Origin: an uncultured Halomicronema sp. | GTDB taxonomy: Bacteria > Cyanobacteriota > Cyanobacteriia > Phormidesmidales > Phormidesmidaceae | Assembly: GCA_937899725.1 (NCBI GenBank) | Contig: CALCCA010000096.1 | Location: forward strand, 1-64,000 | Reading direction: 5' to 3' | DNA length: 64,000 bases | Shown: piece by piece, positions 51,368 to 59,751 of the stretch | Numbering within the stretch: the stretch's first letter is position 1 | Layout: each line of letters starts with the position of its first letter | Notes under the pieces: model-generated | Seen by the model: only the letters and a program-made list of their open reading frames with translations | Told to the model about the DNA's origin: nothing | Database searches by the model: none | Program-made: the position numbers and the translations under genes

Positions 51368-51470
51368 GACCCACCCCTGAGCCCCTCCCTGGAGGGGATG
51401 ATGTTGTCTTCACCCAAAAAATGAAAGTACTTCCCCTCTTGGGAGGGGTGCCCGTAGGGCGGGGTGGGTC
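51368..51470. repeat. Palindromic dispersed element, second tandem copy
   Basis: The left arm is GACCCACCCCTGAGCCCCTC then CCTGGAGGGG (51368-51397). The right arm, 51433-51470, has the same 38-bp layout as 51308-51345 with four differences. Two copies side by side imply local duplication or serial insertion upstream of the carotenoid oxygenase gene. Confidence 0.75.
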
Positions 51471-51553
51471 TCGACCTGACTGATTGCCCCAGCTCAGCAC
51501 CCGATCGCGTTCTCTTGCACAATAGGGAAAGTCAGATTATTCACAGCCCCCCT

Positions 51554-52990
51554 ATGACCGCGATTACGACTACTGCCTCATCCACCAAAGCCTGGGCGGG
51601 TGCGATTGCCCAGCCTGCTCCAGAGTTCGCCCTGACGCCACTGTCGGTGCTTGCCGGTGCGGTGCCCGCCGATTTGCAAGGGAGCCTGTATCGCAATGGC
51701 CCCGGCCGGTTAGAGCGACAGGGCCAGCGGGTGAGCCACTGGTTTGATGGCGATGGCGCGGTGTTGGCCGTACATTTTGCCGACGGTCAGGCCCAGGCCA
51801 TTTATCGCTACGTCCATTCCGCGGGCTATGTCGAAGAAGAGGCCGCCGACCAGTTTCTCTACAGTGGCTATGGCAGCTTGGCCCCCGGCCCCTTTTGGCA
51901 ACGGTGGCAGGCCCAGCTCAAAAATGCGGGGAACACGTCGGTGCTAGCCCTGCCCGACAAACTGTTAGCCCTGTGGGAAGGCGGCTGGCCCCATCACCTT
52001 GATCCGGAAACGCTCGAAACCCAGGGCGTACACCCCTTAGGCGAGCTGACCGACAACGACCCTTACTCGGCCCACCCCAAACGCCATCCGCAGACCGGGC
52101 ACATTTTTAACTTTGGCATTGTGCCTGGGGCCAATGCAACGCTCAATCTCTATCGCAGTGACGCTACCGGCCACATTGAGAAAAAGGAGTCGGTGCCCCT
52201 CAACGGCATTCCGTTGATTCATGACTTTGTGCTGGCCGATCGCTACCTAGTGTTTTGTGTGCCGCCGGTGCGGCTCAATCCTTTACCGGCGGTTTTGGGC
52301 TTTCAAAGCTTTAGCGATGCCCTGATGTGGCAGCCCAAACACGGTACTCAGCTGGTCGTCGTCGATGCCGAGACCCTTGAGGTGATTAGCTCTGAGGCCG
52401 TTGACCCGTGGTATCAGTGGCATTTTGGCAAAGGCTTTGTCAATAACGATGGCGACATTGTGTTAGAGGTAGTGCGCTACGAAGATTTTGCCACCAATCA
52501 ACAGCTCAAAGAGATCGCCTCCGGGCAGTTTAAAACTCCGGCAGTGGGCCAGCTGTGGCGCGTCTGCGTCGATCCGCAAACGGCGGTGGTGCGCGCCCAA
52601 ACCTGTCTAGTCGAAGACTATTGCGAGTTTCCTCAGGTGCCCACTGATCAGCCCGTGGTGACAGCGCCTACTTACCTGTCGCTGCAAACACCGGGACACG
52701 ACAATACGGGCGAGCTGTTTCGCGCGATCGCCCGGTTTGAGCCCGATACGGCCAAGCTCACGATCGCCGAAGCCGGGAAGGAGCGGTACCCCTCTGAGCC
52801 CATTTATGTGCCCAAAGGCGACCAGGCCAAGCCAGCCGGTTGGGTCTTATCCGTGGTTTATGACGGGGCGGCCCACCAGAGCGAAGTGTGGATTTATGAT
52901 AGCGATCGCCTAGCCGCTGAGCCCGTCTGCCGATTAGCGTTGCCGAGCGTGATTCCCCACAGCTTTCATGGCACGTGGCGACCGGATTAA
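51554..52990 (+). CDS. Carotenoid cleavage oxygenase
   Basis: This 478-residue seven-bladed beta-propeller enzyme of the carotenoid oxygenase family would bind one Fe(II) through four His ligands. The candidates are His in WPHHLDPETL, KRHPQTGHIFNFG, PLIHDFVLADRYLVF and the terminal IPHSFHGTWRPD. Other family segments are LQGSLYRNGPGRLE, the Glu-containing VSHWFDGDGAV and LYRSDATGHI. Synechocystis Diox1/ACO is the nearest characterised type and makes retinal from apocarotenoids; the substrate here is inferred from family only. The start at 51554 excludes a repeat-derived N-terminal extension beginning at 51464. The stop overlaps the end of the next gene, on the other strand. Confidence 0.9.
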   Translation: MTAITTTASSTKAWAGAIAQPAPEFALTPLSVLAGAVPADLQGSLYRNGPGRLERQGQRVSHWFDGDGAVLAVHFADGQAQAIYRYVHSAGYVEEEAADQFLYSGYGSLAPGPFWQRWQAQLKNAGNTSVLALPDKLLALWEGGWPHHLDPETLETQGVHPLGELTDNDPYSAHPKRHPQTGHIFNFGIVPGANATLNLYRSDATGHIEKKESVPLNGIPLIHDFVLADRYLVFCVPPVRLNPLPAVLGFQSFSDALMWQPKHGTQLVVVDAETLEVISSEAVDPWYQWHFGKGFVNNDGDIVLEVVRYEDFATNQQLKEIASGQFKTPAVGQLWRVCVDPQTAVVRAQTCLVEDYCEFPQVPTDQPVVTAPTYLSLQTPGHDNTGELFRAIARFEPDTAKLTIAEAGKERYPSEPIYVPKGDQAKPAGWVLSVVYDGAAHQSEVWIYDSDRLAAEPVCRLALPSVIPHSFHGTWRPD

Positions 52991-53364
52991 ATCACGGTGA
53001 AGTGGGGATGCTGTCGCAGTTTATCGACATTCAGCGCCTGGATCAGGCTTAACATCTGTTGACTCTCGGCGGCCCGGTCAAGCGCGACCTGCCCTTGAAA
53101 CAGGAGCGCCAAGTAGTCTCGACGGCGGCGTACGACGATGGCAGTGGTGGCCTCAGAGTGAATCGTGATTTGTTGAAATCCTTCGAGTTCCAGCGAAGCA
53201 GAGAGGAGCGATCGCAACCCCAAAGATTGAAACGCGGTCTGCACCCAGTGGGTAGAGGGATTCGCCGCAGTCACAAAATACTCTTGCGGGAGACAATTGA
53301 GATCAAAAACTGCCACCCCTAAGATATCGATAATTTTGAGCGATACTTTAGCTGAAGGATTCAA
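52987..53364 (-). CDS. Conserved small protein, possibly Roadblock/LC7-like
   Basis: This is a 125-residue soluble protein with the arrangement VAVFDLNCLPQEYFVTA, then FQSLGLRSLLSASLELEGFQ, then TTAIVVRRRRDYLALLFQG. Alternating strand-helix-strand order and length fit a Roadblock/LC7 (MglB-like) fold. I recall similar hypothetical proteins in cyanobacteria but cannot name a function. MglB-type proteins regulate small GTPases in motility, but no GTPase is adjacent. It is convergent with the carotenoid oxygenase gene, with a three-base overlap of the stop codons. Confidence 0.6.
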   Translation of the reverse strand: MNPSAKVSLKIIDILGVAVFDLNCLPQEYFVTAANPSTHWVQTAFQSLGLRSLLSASLELEGFQQITIHSEATTAIVVRRRRDYLALLFQGQVALDRAAESQQMLSLIQALNVDKLRQHPHFTVI

Positions 53365-53922
53365 GGCAAATTCTAGAAATAGAACGAACCGATGTGACGA
53401 TGCTGACCAAATTGACGTCAGGTCTCTCAGGCGAACAACGGGGACAGAACGGTGCTTTATCCCCAGGGAGCCGCCGCTGACCGAGCCGACTCAGACGATG
53501 AGAACGCGCCCTCAAGAGAGGGGCCAATCTTTGAGATGAGGCGTCACCGCACCCGCCCCGACTCAACTTGCTCGGGCCTATGCACTAAGCTGCCCGCACC
53601 ATGTACTGTCTACTTTTGACAGGCCCGAGCGAGGGCAGTCAGCCAGCTTCTTACAACCTACCTGTTTGTACTGCCGTCTCCTTACGATCTACGAATGGGC
53701 AATCATAGAAAGATCGCCATGGAATACATTGAGTTTACAAAGATTCCACCGGGATAACTCTGACCAGACCGGCGATCGCCAGCCTCAAACTGAACCAGAC
53801 CAACAGAATTAATTATTTGGGAGTTACCCGACGAGACCCTGACGCGAATCGCGCATCTGGCAAACCGGCCTGGAGACTGCTATTTTCTGCCCCTCTAAAC
53901 ACTTGCCAAGGCCAGCCACAGA
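53365..53922. other. Gene-free interval with an inverted repeat
   Basis: This 558-bp stretch has no convincing gene. An exact 10-bp inverted repeat, GCTCGGGCCT (53570-53579) and AGGCCCGAGC (53621-53630), is separated by 41 nt. Confidence 0.45.
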
Positions 53923-54630
53923 CTAAGAAAGCAATCCCCCAATCAATAAAACTATGCCGATAGCAAAACAACCAATCATGCTGTAGAAAATGTTTTTGGC
54001 ACTGCGAGCCGTTGTCGATGCCAACATTTCTTCATCTTTGAGAGAGATCAGGTAGTGGTGGTCAGACTTCACCGGTTTGCCGATGATGACGTCTCCGGTC
54101 AAGTCGCTCACAGCCCCGACCACTAACACTTCGCGATCTAGAGGCAATACCGCTTCGGTGTGACGATAGCCTCGGGTCTCGCCCGATCGCTGGGGTCGAA
54201 ACTCGTTCAGGATTTCGATCGTTTCGATCGCCGCACCGTCAGGGTTGACCTTGATTTTGCCAGTGCGATCGTGCAGCCAAAAGGCGATCGACTGTCGATT
54301 TTGAGAAACCTGCTCCGATTTCTGCTGGACTTTGCCCTCGTCGTCTTTCGTTTCATATTCCCGCGTGACCTTTGACACAAAATGTACGCAGGGTGCTTCC
54401 TTTTGGTCAGAGTACAGCGGCTGCTCAGTCGTGACTCGGCCCCAGAGTTTCACATAGTCGCGCCAGCTACCGCCACCAATTTCTGCTGCTACGGCCCCCG
54501 CCGTCTCCTGCAGTTCGGCGGCGGTTATCGTCCGAGCCGATTTGATGCTGAACAGTTTTTGCGCTTGCCCCCGCTGAATAAAGAACAAAATCACGCCAAT
54601 AGCGAGGAAAATAATGCCGATAATTTTCAT
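53923..54630 (-). CDS. GIDE-domain membrane protein (E3-ligase-like family without RING)
   Basis: This 235-residue protein has a hydrophobic N-terminal helix (IIGIIFLAIGVILFFI), a central GIDE/MULAN-like beta domain (about 45-200; YVKLWGRVTTEQPLYSDQKE, CVHFVSKVTREYETKDDEG, AFWLHDRTGKIKVNP) and a C-terminal hydrophobic helix (FYSMIGCFAIGIVLLIGGLL). In mitochondria the same domain is followed by a RING finger. Here the chain ends without cysteine/histidine pairs for zinc, so a ubiquitin-ligase role is not expected even though databases may carry that name. Both ends in the membrane suggest a soluble domain on one side. Function unknown. Confidence 0.75.
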   Translation of the reverse strand: MKIIGIIFLAIGVILFFIQRGQAQKLFSIKSARTITAAELQETAGAVAAEIGGGSWRDYVKLWGRVTTEQPLYSDQKEAPCVHFVSKVTREYETKDDEGKVQQKSEQVSQNRQSIAFWLHDRTGKIKVNPDGAAIETIEILNEFRPQRSGETRGYRHTEAVLPLDREVLVVGAVSDLTGDVIIGKPVKSDHHYLISLKDEEMLASTTARSAKNIFYSMIGCFAIGIVLLIGGLLS

Positions 54631-54942
54631 GGTGAGTTTGCTGATTCAGAACAGGGGCCGTAAGGCTCACCCATAGTACCCAGGCAATTCTGGGCCGCTA
54701 CGGAGTCCATACAAATCCTCATAGGCCAGATTCTGGCGAAAGGCAGAAGTTTGAATTCGGCATTCGGAAGGCGGCATTGAGAGGCTAGTTCAATCATGAC
54801 GGCAGCGATTTGGAAGATCTGACCTAACTCCGCTTGGCAATATTGGTGCTCTGAAACCAGATGACAAATCTAGCTTCGCCGCTTCGTCGCGTTGCCCAGG
54901 TGGCCTTAGGCGTTCGAGCCCAGTGCCGGGCGATCGCCAGCC
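54631..54942. other. Gene-free interval between the GIDE and PadR genes
   Basis: I see no gene, strong repeat or NtcA word in these 312 bp. It presumably holds the GIDE gene promoter and the end of the cyclase-PadR transcript. Confidence 0.4.
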
Positions 54943-55527
54943 TTAACAAGAGGGGGGGAGGTCATCAGCGATCGCGAGACTCGGCAACGTCTGCAGGGTG
55001 GAAATCGCCTCATCGCACCATTTGAGCCAGCCTTGTTCAAATTGAATGCCGTTGCGCAGGGTGAGGTATTGATAGACGGCGGTTGACGATAACGTCTCAA
55101 CATCAGGAAAGAAGCGCTCTTCGATCGCCTGATATTCCACCAGTCGAGTTTGGTGCAGTTTGCGGTGGTGGCGCAGTTCTTTCAAGATGACGGCTGGGTT
55201 GACCAGGTAGCCGCCAAACAGTTTGACCAGCAGATCATCTTTGAGGGGGCTGAGGCTGCTGGGCACCGCCATCCAATCAGTGAGAAAGACTTTGCCGCGC
55301 TCGGTGATAAAGTAGTTTTTTTTATTGGGGCGGCCCGCTTGCTCGATGGTTTCAACGGTGATGTGATGTGCCTGTTCGAGCTTGGCCAACTCGCGATAAA
55401 TCTGCTGGTGGCTGGCATCCCAAAAGAAGCCGACTGAACCATCAAATCGTTTGGCCAGGTCATAGCCGCTGCTAGGAGACTCTAACAGGGCGACAAGAAT
55501 GGCGTGGGATAGAGCCACAGCAGGCAC
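54943..55527 (-). CDS. PadR-family transcriptional regulator
   Basis: This 194-residue regulator has an N-terminal winged helix (SHAILVALLESPSSGYDLAK, then QQIYRELAKLEQAHHITVE and the wing KKNYFITERGKVFL) and a C-terminal helical dimerisation domain of the Vir_act_alpha_C type (residues about 90-180). PadR proteins respond to phenolic or other small molecules and often repress a neighbouring gene. The MASE1-adenylyl cyclase gene ends 27 bp upstream on the same strand, so the two are probably co-transcribed; whether PadR controls its own operon is not shown. Confidence 0.88.
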   Translation of the reverse strand: MPAVALSHAILVALLESPSSGYDLAKRFDGSVGFFWDASHQQIYRELAKLEQAHHITVETIEQAGRPNKKNYFITERGKVFLTDWMAVPSSLSPLKDDLLVKLFGGYLVNPAVILKELRHHRKLHQTRLVEYQAIEERFFPDVETLSSTAVYQYLTLRNGIQFEQGWLKWCDEAISTLQTLPSLAIADDLPPSC

Positions 55528-55554
55528 TCCGGAGCATTAGCACATTTGAGCATA

Positions 55555-57186
55555 CTATGCGGTCGGCACGCTGGCGGGGGTGCGATCGCCCATCAAATAG
55601 GTGATCATCATGCCTTTACCCTTGACGGCAATTTCGCCCCGGCAGTCAAAGCTGTAGTACGCTTTCAACACTTCGTAAGTGCTTTGCGTCACCTGAATCT
55701 CGCCCGCAATCCCCGTTGATTCCATGCGGCTGGCAATGTTGACGGTGTCACCCCAGAGGTCGTAAATAAATTTCTTCTGGCCGATGACGCCTGCAATCAC
55801 GGGGCCGGTATTGATGCCAATGCGCATGGTGAAAGATCGCTGATGCTTTTGGCTAAAGTTGGCGATCGCCTGCTGCATATCGAGGGCCATATTGGCGATC
55901 GCCTCAGCATGGTCGCGGCGATGCTCGGGCAGACCGCCCACCACCATGTAGGAATCCCCAATCGTTTTGATCTTTTCGAGGCCATGCTTTTCGGCGAGGC
56001 CATCAAAGGTGGAGAAAATTTCGTTTAGCATCACCACTAGCTCCTGGGGGGATAACTCAGAAGACAGACGGGTAAAGTTGACGATATCAGCAAACAAAAC
56101 GGTGGCTTCGGCAAAATGATCGGCGATCGTGCCCTCTTGGCGTTTGAGGCGCGTGGCGATCGGCAGCGGCAAGATGTTGAGCAGCAGCAGCTCGGATTTT
56201 TCTTTTTCGATCTCTAGCTCTTGCCGCGCTTTTTCGCGCTCGGCCATCGTGGCGGCGAGGGCCAACGCCGTAATCACCAGCACGCAGATATAAGACTGCA
56301 GCGCCAAAATTGCCTGCTCAGGCTCGGGCGAAAACAAAAAGAACGGGCCGGCGCTGCGAATAAATCCCCAACCGGCAAAGCCCGTCGTCAAGATGATGGC
56401 CGTCGCCGCCCCCGGCGCCCCGAGCCGGAGGGCACCCCAAGCAATAAAAGGAAAGGGCAGATATTCTAATGGAAAAGGGGCAATTTCAGCCCGTAGAGAC
56501 GAGGCAAACACAAACCAACTCAGCCCCGATAGACCCACGAGCCACACAATGCCCAGAAACTTGCGATCGAGCGTTCGAAACTGTTTGGGCCACTCGGGCA
56601 ACGTCAGGAGCGCCGGAAAGAGAATCAACACGCCGCTGAAATTGCCAATCCACCAGTCAAACCACATGTCGGTGAGCACTTTAGTATTGGCCGCGTCTTG
56701 CAGGCAGCAGATCAGCACGCCGAAGCTAGCGCTCAAGGCCGCTGGCACCATGCCGCCAAACACCACTAAAAGACCGACATCGCGCAGGTGGTCAAACCGA
56801 GGCGAAAAATTGCTGCGCAGCAGCAGCCAAGACCCCAGCAGCGCCTGCAAAGTATTGTTGGCGGCAGATAAGCCGTTGATGAGCCAGTTTTGCTGATCTG
56901 ACATCAAGCTGTTGAGCAAAGAGCCAAGTGCTACGGCGGGCCAAAACTTAAGCCCCATCAACAACAAAATGATTTGGCTATAGGCGGCCGGCGGCCAAAC
57001 GGGATAAACCCGGAGACTATCGGGGAGGGGAAATTTGAAGATGAGGATGATAAGTAGGCGATACCCCAAGGCGAGTAAAGCGATCGCACAAAGATATTTG
57101 ACCCCATTAAGCCGTCGTGACCAATTAAAAAAAACGGGCCGACGCCGAGGCCGCAAACTGTCCAGCCACCTTTTTTGGAGGGACAT
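55555..57186 (-). CDS. MASE1-domain class III adenylyl cyclase
   Basis: Residues about 28-310 form a MASE1 membrane sensor (multiple helices; WPPAAYSQIILLLMGLKFWP, then WFDWWIGNFSGVLILFPALL). This is followed by a coiled linker and a class III cyclase domain (about 355-530). Catalytic elements are the metal Asp in VLFADIVNFTRLS and in IGDSYMVVGG, the purine-specifying Lys in EKIKTIGD and Asp in IYDLWGDTVN, and the transition-state Asn/Arg in VNIASRM. Lys plus Asp indicates ATP as substrate and hence cAMP. MASE1 is more often joined to GGDEF or kinase outputs; here it is joined to a cyclase. The likely signal is unknown. Confidence 0.92.
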   Translation of the reverse strand: MSLQKRWLDSLRPRRRPVFFNWSRRLNGVKYLCAIALLALGYRLLIILIFKFPLPDSLRVYPVWPPAAYSQIILLLMGLKFWPAVALGSLLNSLMSDQQNWLINGLSAANNTLQALLGSWLLLRSNFSPRFDHLRDVGLLVVFGGMVPAALSASFGVLICCLQDAANTKVLTDMWFDWWIGNFSGVLILFPALLTLPEWPKQFRTLDRKFLGIVWLVGLSGLSWFVFASSLRAEIAPFPLEYLPFPFIAWGALRLGAPGAATAIILTTGFAGWGFIRSAGPFFLFSPEPEQAILALQSYICVLVITALALAATMAEREKARQELEIEKEKSELLLLNILPLPIATRLKRQEGTIADHFAEATVLFADIVNFTRLSSELSPQELVVMLNEIFSTFDGLAEKHGLEKIKTIGDSYMVVGGLPEHRRDHAEAIANMALDMQQAIANFSQKHQRSFTMRIGINTGPVIAGVIGQKKFIYDLWGDTVNIASRMESTGIAGEIQVTQSTYEVLKAYYSFDCRGEIAVKGKGMMITYLMGDRTPASVPTA

Positions 57187-57594
57187 GTAGAATTCACCTA
57201 ATCCTTCAAACTTGATTTGGAGCCGCCATCATCGCCCAGTCAAATCAGCACCCTAACAGCACTTTAATTCAATCCTGGTACTCTAACGGCTGTCTGCCCG
57301 GCCTCAGCTCAGGCAAATCGATTGAGGCCGATTGAGTCCGGCAGCTTTCGGGCTGTGAGGTGACCGCCTCTAGGGATTCCGAGCATCTGGGTGGTAACCC
57401 TAATCTCTACCGCTCAACCGAGCGCAAATCCCGAAAAACCATTCGCTGAAATTGCCAGATCTCCACCCGGCTGTAGGATGTCCTCGGCGGCGGCGCCCGG
57501 CCAAAGGCAAAAGCGCCTGCCCTCTAGCAGCATTTCTCAAACTGGGCCGAGCCAGTATCGCCCGCTGCCCTTTGACCCAGCCACTCCAGATGAT
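57187..57594. other. Gene-free interval upstream of the cyclase gene
   Basis: This holds the presumed cyclase promoter. No recognised regulatory motif was seen. From 57595 on, dispersed repeats begin. Confidence 0.4.
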
Positions 57595-57641
57595 GATTGC
57601 AGTCATCCGGAGTAGCCTGATCAACCTGCCGCTTGCTGTAG
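57595..57641. repeat. 47-bp dispersed repeat, copy B
   Basis: This is the second copy of the sequence at 43509-43555, with the same length and the same conserved words (CAGTCAT, CGGAGT, ATCA, CCGCTTGCT). Confidence 0.6.
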
Positions 57642-57816
57642 AAATCGGGATTACCAATGGGTGCACGGATGGCCTGCTTGAGGTGCACCAGACAGGTTAG
57701 ACCGATTCTCTACAATAAGGCTACAGATCTGGCTCCCCTGCTCCTTGGCTCCCCTGCGTTTCCAAGACTGCATCGGAAGTCCGATCACTGAGAACTGGTA
57801 TTACTGCAGGCTGGTA

Positions 57817-57982
57817 ATACCGGTTCTACCAATTACAGATCCACGTGCAAGTCGGCTTTCTCCCATTGGGAGACACGGCGTGTTGGCCTGGCCTACCCGT
57901 CAGGCTGACGACTCCGCCCAGCCTCCTTGCCTTGAGCGGAGTCGTAAGGAAGATCTATAGTCCAGTTTCAGAGAATTGGTAT
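57817..57982. repeat. 166-bp MITE-like element, copy B
   Basis: This copy has better terminal symmetry than copy A: ATACCGGTTCT at the start and AGAATTGGTAT at the end (9 of 11 complementary). The internal 9-bp stem ACGACTCCG/CGGAGTCGT is exact. Roughly three-quarters of bases match copy A by eye, with no gaps needed. It lies 51 bp beyond the stop of the exported protein gene at 58034. Confidence 0.7.
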
Positions 57983-58033
57983 GAGAGGCTACTGCTGAGA
58001 GCTAGCTGCGTTTAGAGCAACGCGACAGTGTCT

Positions 58034-58612
58034 CTACTCGGGTGATTCTGTCAAACATTCGGCCTGTTGAAACTGCTCAACAATTTCTGGATGATATTCG
58101 ACGTAATAAGGAGACGCCGCCGGGTCTGCCAGCGGGCGCGGATTGGCATATTCATACCGCGCGGCCTCGTCATCGTAGACAAACGTGCTGACTAAAAAGC
58201 CACTGTCGAGCACAAACGTCAGATTAATATCCGTAATCAGATGCCCCTCAACCACCTGGCCCAAATAGAAGTCGGAGAGGTCTAAATGGCTATCAATGAC
58301 GCACACTTCACCAGGGTTAGCCGTGGGATAAATCGCCAAGTTTTCTTCGATCGCGGTCCAATCGCCTAAAAAGGGCGCAGTTGCCGCATCCACCTCAGAC
58401 CAAGCCTCAGCAAAGGTGTCGCGCTGCAGCCGCAGGGCGTGGGGGCGGCGATCGTCGTAAATCCCTGTTCGCATCAGCTGCAGGATGTTCTGCCGCATGG
58501 CTTGGAGCTGATCCTCAATTTCTGCGGCCGTGGGATGACGCTCTGACTGAGCGAAACTCGGCAATGGCAGCAACAGCAGGGCTAACGGTAGCAGGAAAAA
58601 ATGTGCGCGCAT
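58034..58612 (-). CDS. Exported protein of unknown function
   Basis: I do not recognise this 192-residue protein. A clear signal peptide (MRAHFFLLPLALLLLPLPSFAQ, residues 1-22, cut near SFA-Q; given here as MRAHFFLLPLALLLLPLPS plus FAQ) precedes an acidic soluble domain containing two cysteines (VCVIDSHLDLSDF and the C-terminal QAECLTESPE). The start at 58612 is preferred over an upstream ATG at 58669 because it begins the signal peptide. It is divergent from the GNAT gene, so a shared 125-bp promoter region lies between them. Its location by the 166-bp element is incidental. Confidence 0.7.
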   Translation of the reverse strand: MRAHFFLLPLALLLLPLPSFAQSERHPTAAEIEDQLQAMRQNILQLMRTGIYDDRRPHALRLQRDTFAEAWSEVDAATAPFLGDWTAIEENLAIYPTANPGEVCVIDSHLDLSDFYLGQVVEGHLITDINLTFVLDSGFLVSTFVYDDEAARYEYANPRPLADPAASPYYVEYHPEIVEQFQQAECLTESPE

Positions 58613-58736
58613 CGGACAACCTATGATGAGTCTGGGAAATCTTGATTTCACCGCTTGCCCCCTCTTCATAGCCGACCCAGAGCATTCCGGATATCCTCAG
58701 CTCCCGTCCCCCCCGTCGCGAGCCCCTGATCGACCC

Positions 58737-59207
58737 ATGATTCGCCCCGCCCACCCCAAAGACGTCCCGGACTTGCCGGCGATCGTGATCGCCAGTGGAC
58801 TATTTGAGTCCCCCCAGGTCGAAGAACTGACGCAAATGCTGGAGCACCATTTCAGCAGCGCTGCCGATAGCCCAGCGGTCTGGCTCACCGATGATGACAA
58901 CGGGCCAGTCGGTGTGGCCTATGTCGCCCCAGAGCCGATGACCACAGGCACGTGGAATCTCTATTGGATTGCGGTGCATCCCGATCATCAACGGCAGGGA
59001 CGTGGCCAAGCGCTGCTCAACCAGGTGGAGCAAATGCTGACCCAGCGCGATGTACGGCGGCTGCTCATTGAAACGTCGGGGACAGCAGACTTTGACTACG
59101 TGCGAAGGTTCTATCGTCAGAACGGTTATCAGGAGGAAGCCCGGATCCGCGAGTTTTACGCGGCGGGCGTTGACAAAATCGTCTTCCGCAAAGTGCTGAG
59201 CCCTTAG
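58737..59207 (+). CDS. GNAT-family N-acetyltransferase
   Basis: This 156-residue GCN5-related acetyltransferase has the acetyl-CoA motif HPDHQRQGRGQALLNQVEQM (motif A, R/Q-x-x-G-x-G/A) near residue 85, preceded by TWNLYWIAV, then the beta-strand LLIETSGTADFDYVRRFYRQ and YQEEARIREFY at the end. It transfers an acetyl group to an amine on a small molecule or protein; the substrate cannot be inferred. The start at 58737 (MIRPAHPKDV) is chosen over ATGs near 58623, which would overlap the divergent gene's promoter. The gene stands alone. Confidence 0.88.
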   Translation: MIRPAHPKDVPDLPAIVIASGLFESPQVEELTQMLEHHFSSAADSPAVWLTDDDNGPVGVAYVAPEPMTTGTWNLYWIAVHPDHQRQGRGQALLNQVEQMLTQRDVRRLLIETSGTADFDYVRRFYRQNGYQEEARIREFYAAGVDKIVFRKVLSP

Positions 59208-59439
59208 GCGATTTCTAGCAAAAATGATCCCCGTAGGGGCAGGTTTTGTAGATACCGAGTAGACTGCGGCGTGATTTCCCCGACCACTTGCCGATGCTTA
59301 GGGAGCTATGGGGGCAAGGGAGCCAGAGAAACCGAGAGGGTTGTCTTACTTCCGCCGTGGAGCGCTAGCCGCAATGAAATCAAGGTTTCTAGCTAAACCG
59401 GCCCTTACCGTAACAGTCTATGTTTGCTCAGAAATCACC

Positions 59440-59682
59440 TTAATCAACCTTCAGAGGAATGGTGACAGGATTATCAGTGGTTGAAAGTACCTCGGCGTAA
59501 GGCAGTCTCAGAGCCAAGCCCAGCCCAATCATGCCTAAACCCATGATCGCTCCCATCAAGATTGATCGCCCATGGGGTGTTTTCAGGGTCAGCATTAACC
59601 GCTGGTTATAGTTGTGGACATGAATGGCGGCTTCTGGACTGTGGCTGGACTCAGACTGGATTGAGGGCTGGGTAGATTTCAT
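59440..59682 (-). CDS. 80-residue membrane protein downstream of flv2
   Basis: I do not recognise this protein. It has a polar N-terminus (residues 1-40, containing YNQRLMLTLKTPHGRS) and one hydrophobic helix (ILMGAIMGLGMIGLGLAL), then a polar C-terminus. The segment HGRSILMGA recalls but does not equal the chlorophyll-binding HLIP motif (ExxNxRxAM), so a HLIP assignment is not supported. It lies 69 bp after flv2 on the same strand and may be a fourth gene of the operon. It is a plausible small accessory protein of the flavodiiron complex; this is inference. Confidence 0.6.
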   Translation of the reverse strand: MKSTQPSIQSESSHSPEAAIHVHNYNQRLMLTLKTPHGRSILMGAIMGLGMIGLGLALRLPYAEVLSTTDNPVTIPLKVD

Positions 59683-59751
59683 GGTGGTTTACCAATATGA
59701 GAATTAGAAGACAGACGGGGTCAGAGCAAAGCTGGACAGGGCGCTGCCGCT

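Noticed and set aside
57979-57992. Perfect GTA-N8-TAC at the end of the 166-bp repeat copy B
   Set aside because: It lies downstream of the nearest gene with no start codon or -10 box at suitable distance; chance words of this kind are expected about every 4 kb.
59440-59682. High-light-inducible (HLIP) reading of the small protein after flv2
   Set aside because: The segment HGRSILMGA lacks the Glu and Asn of the chlorophyll-binding motif.
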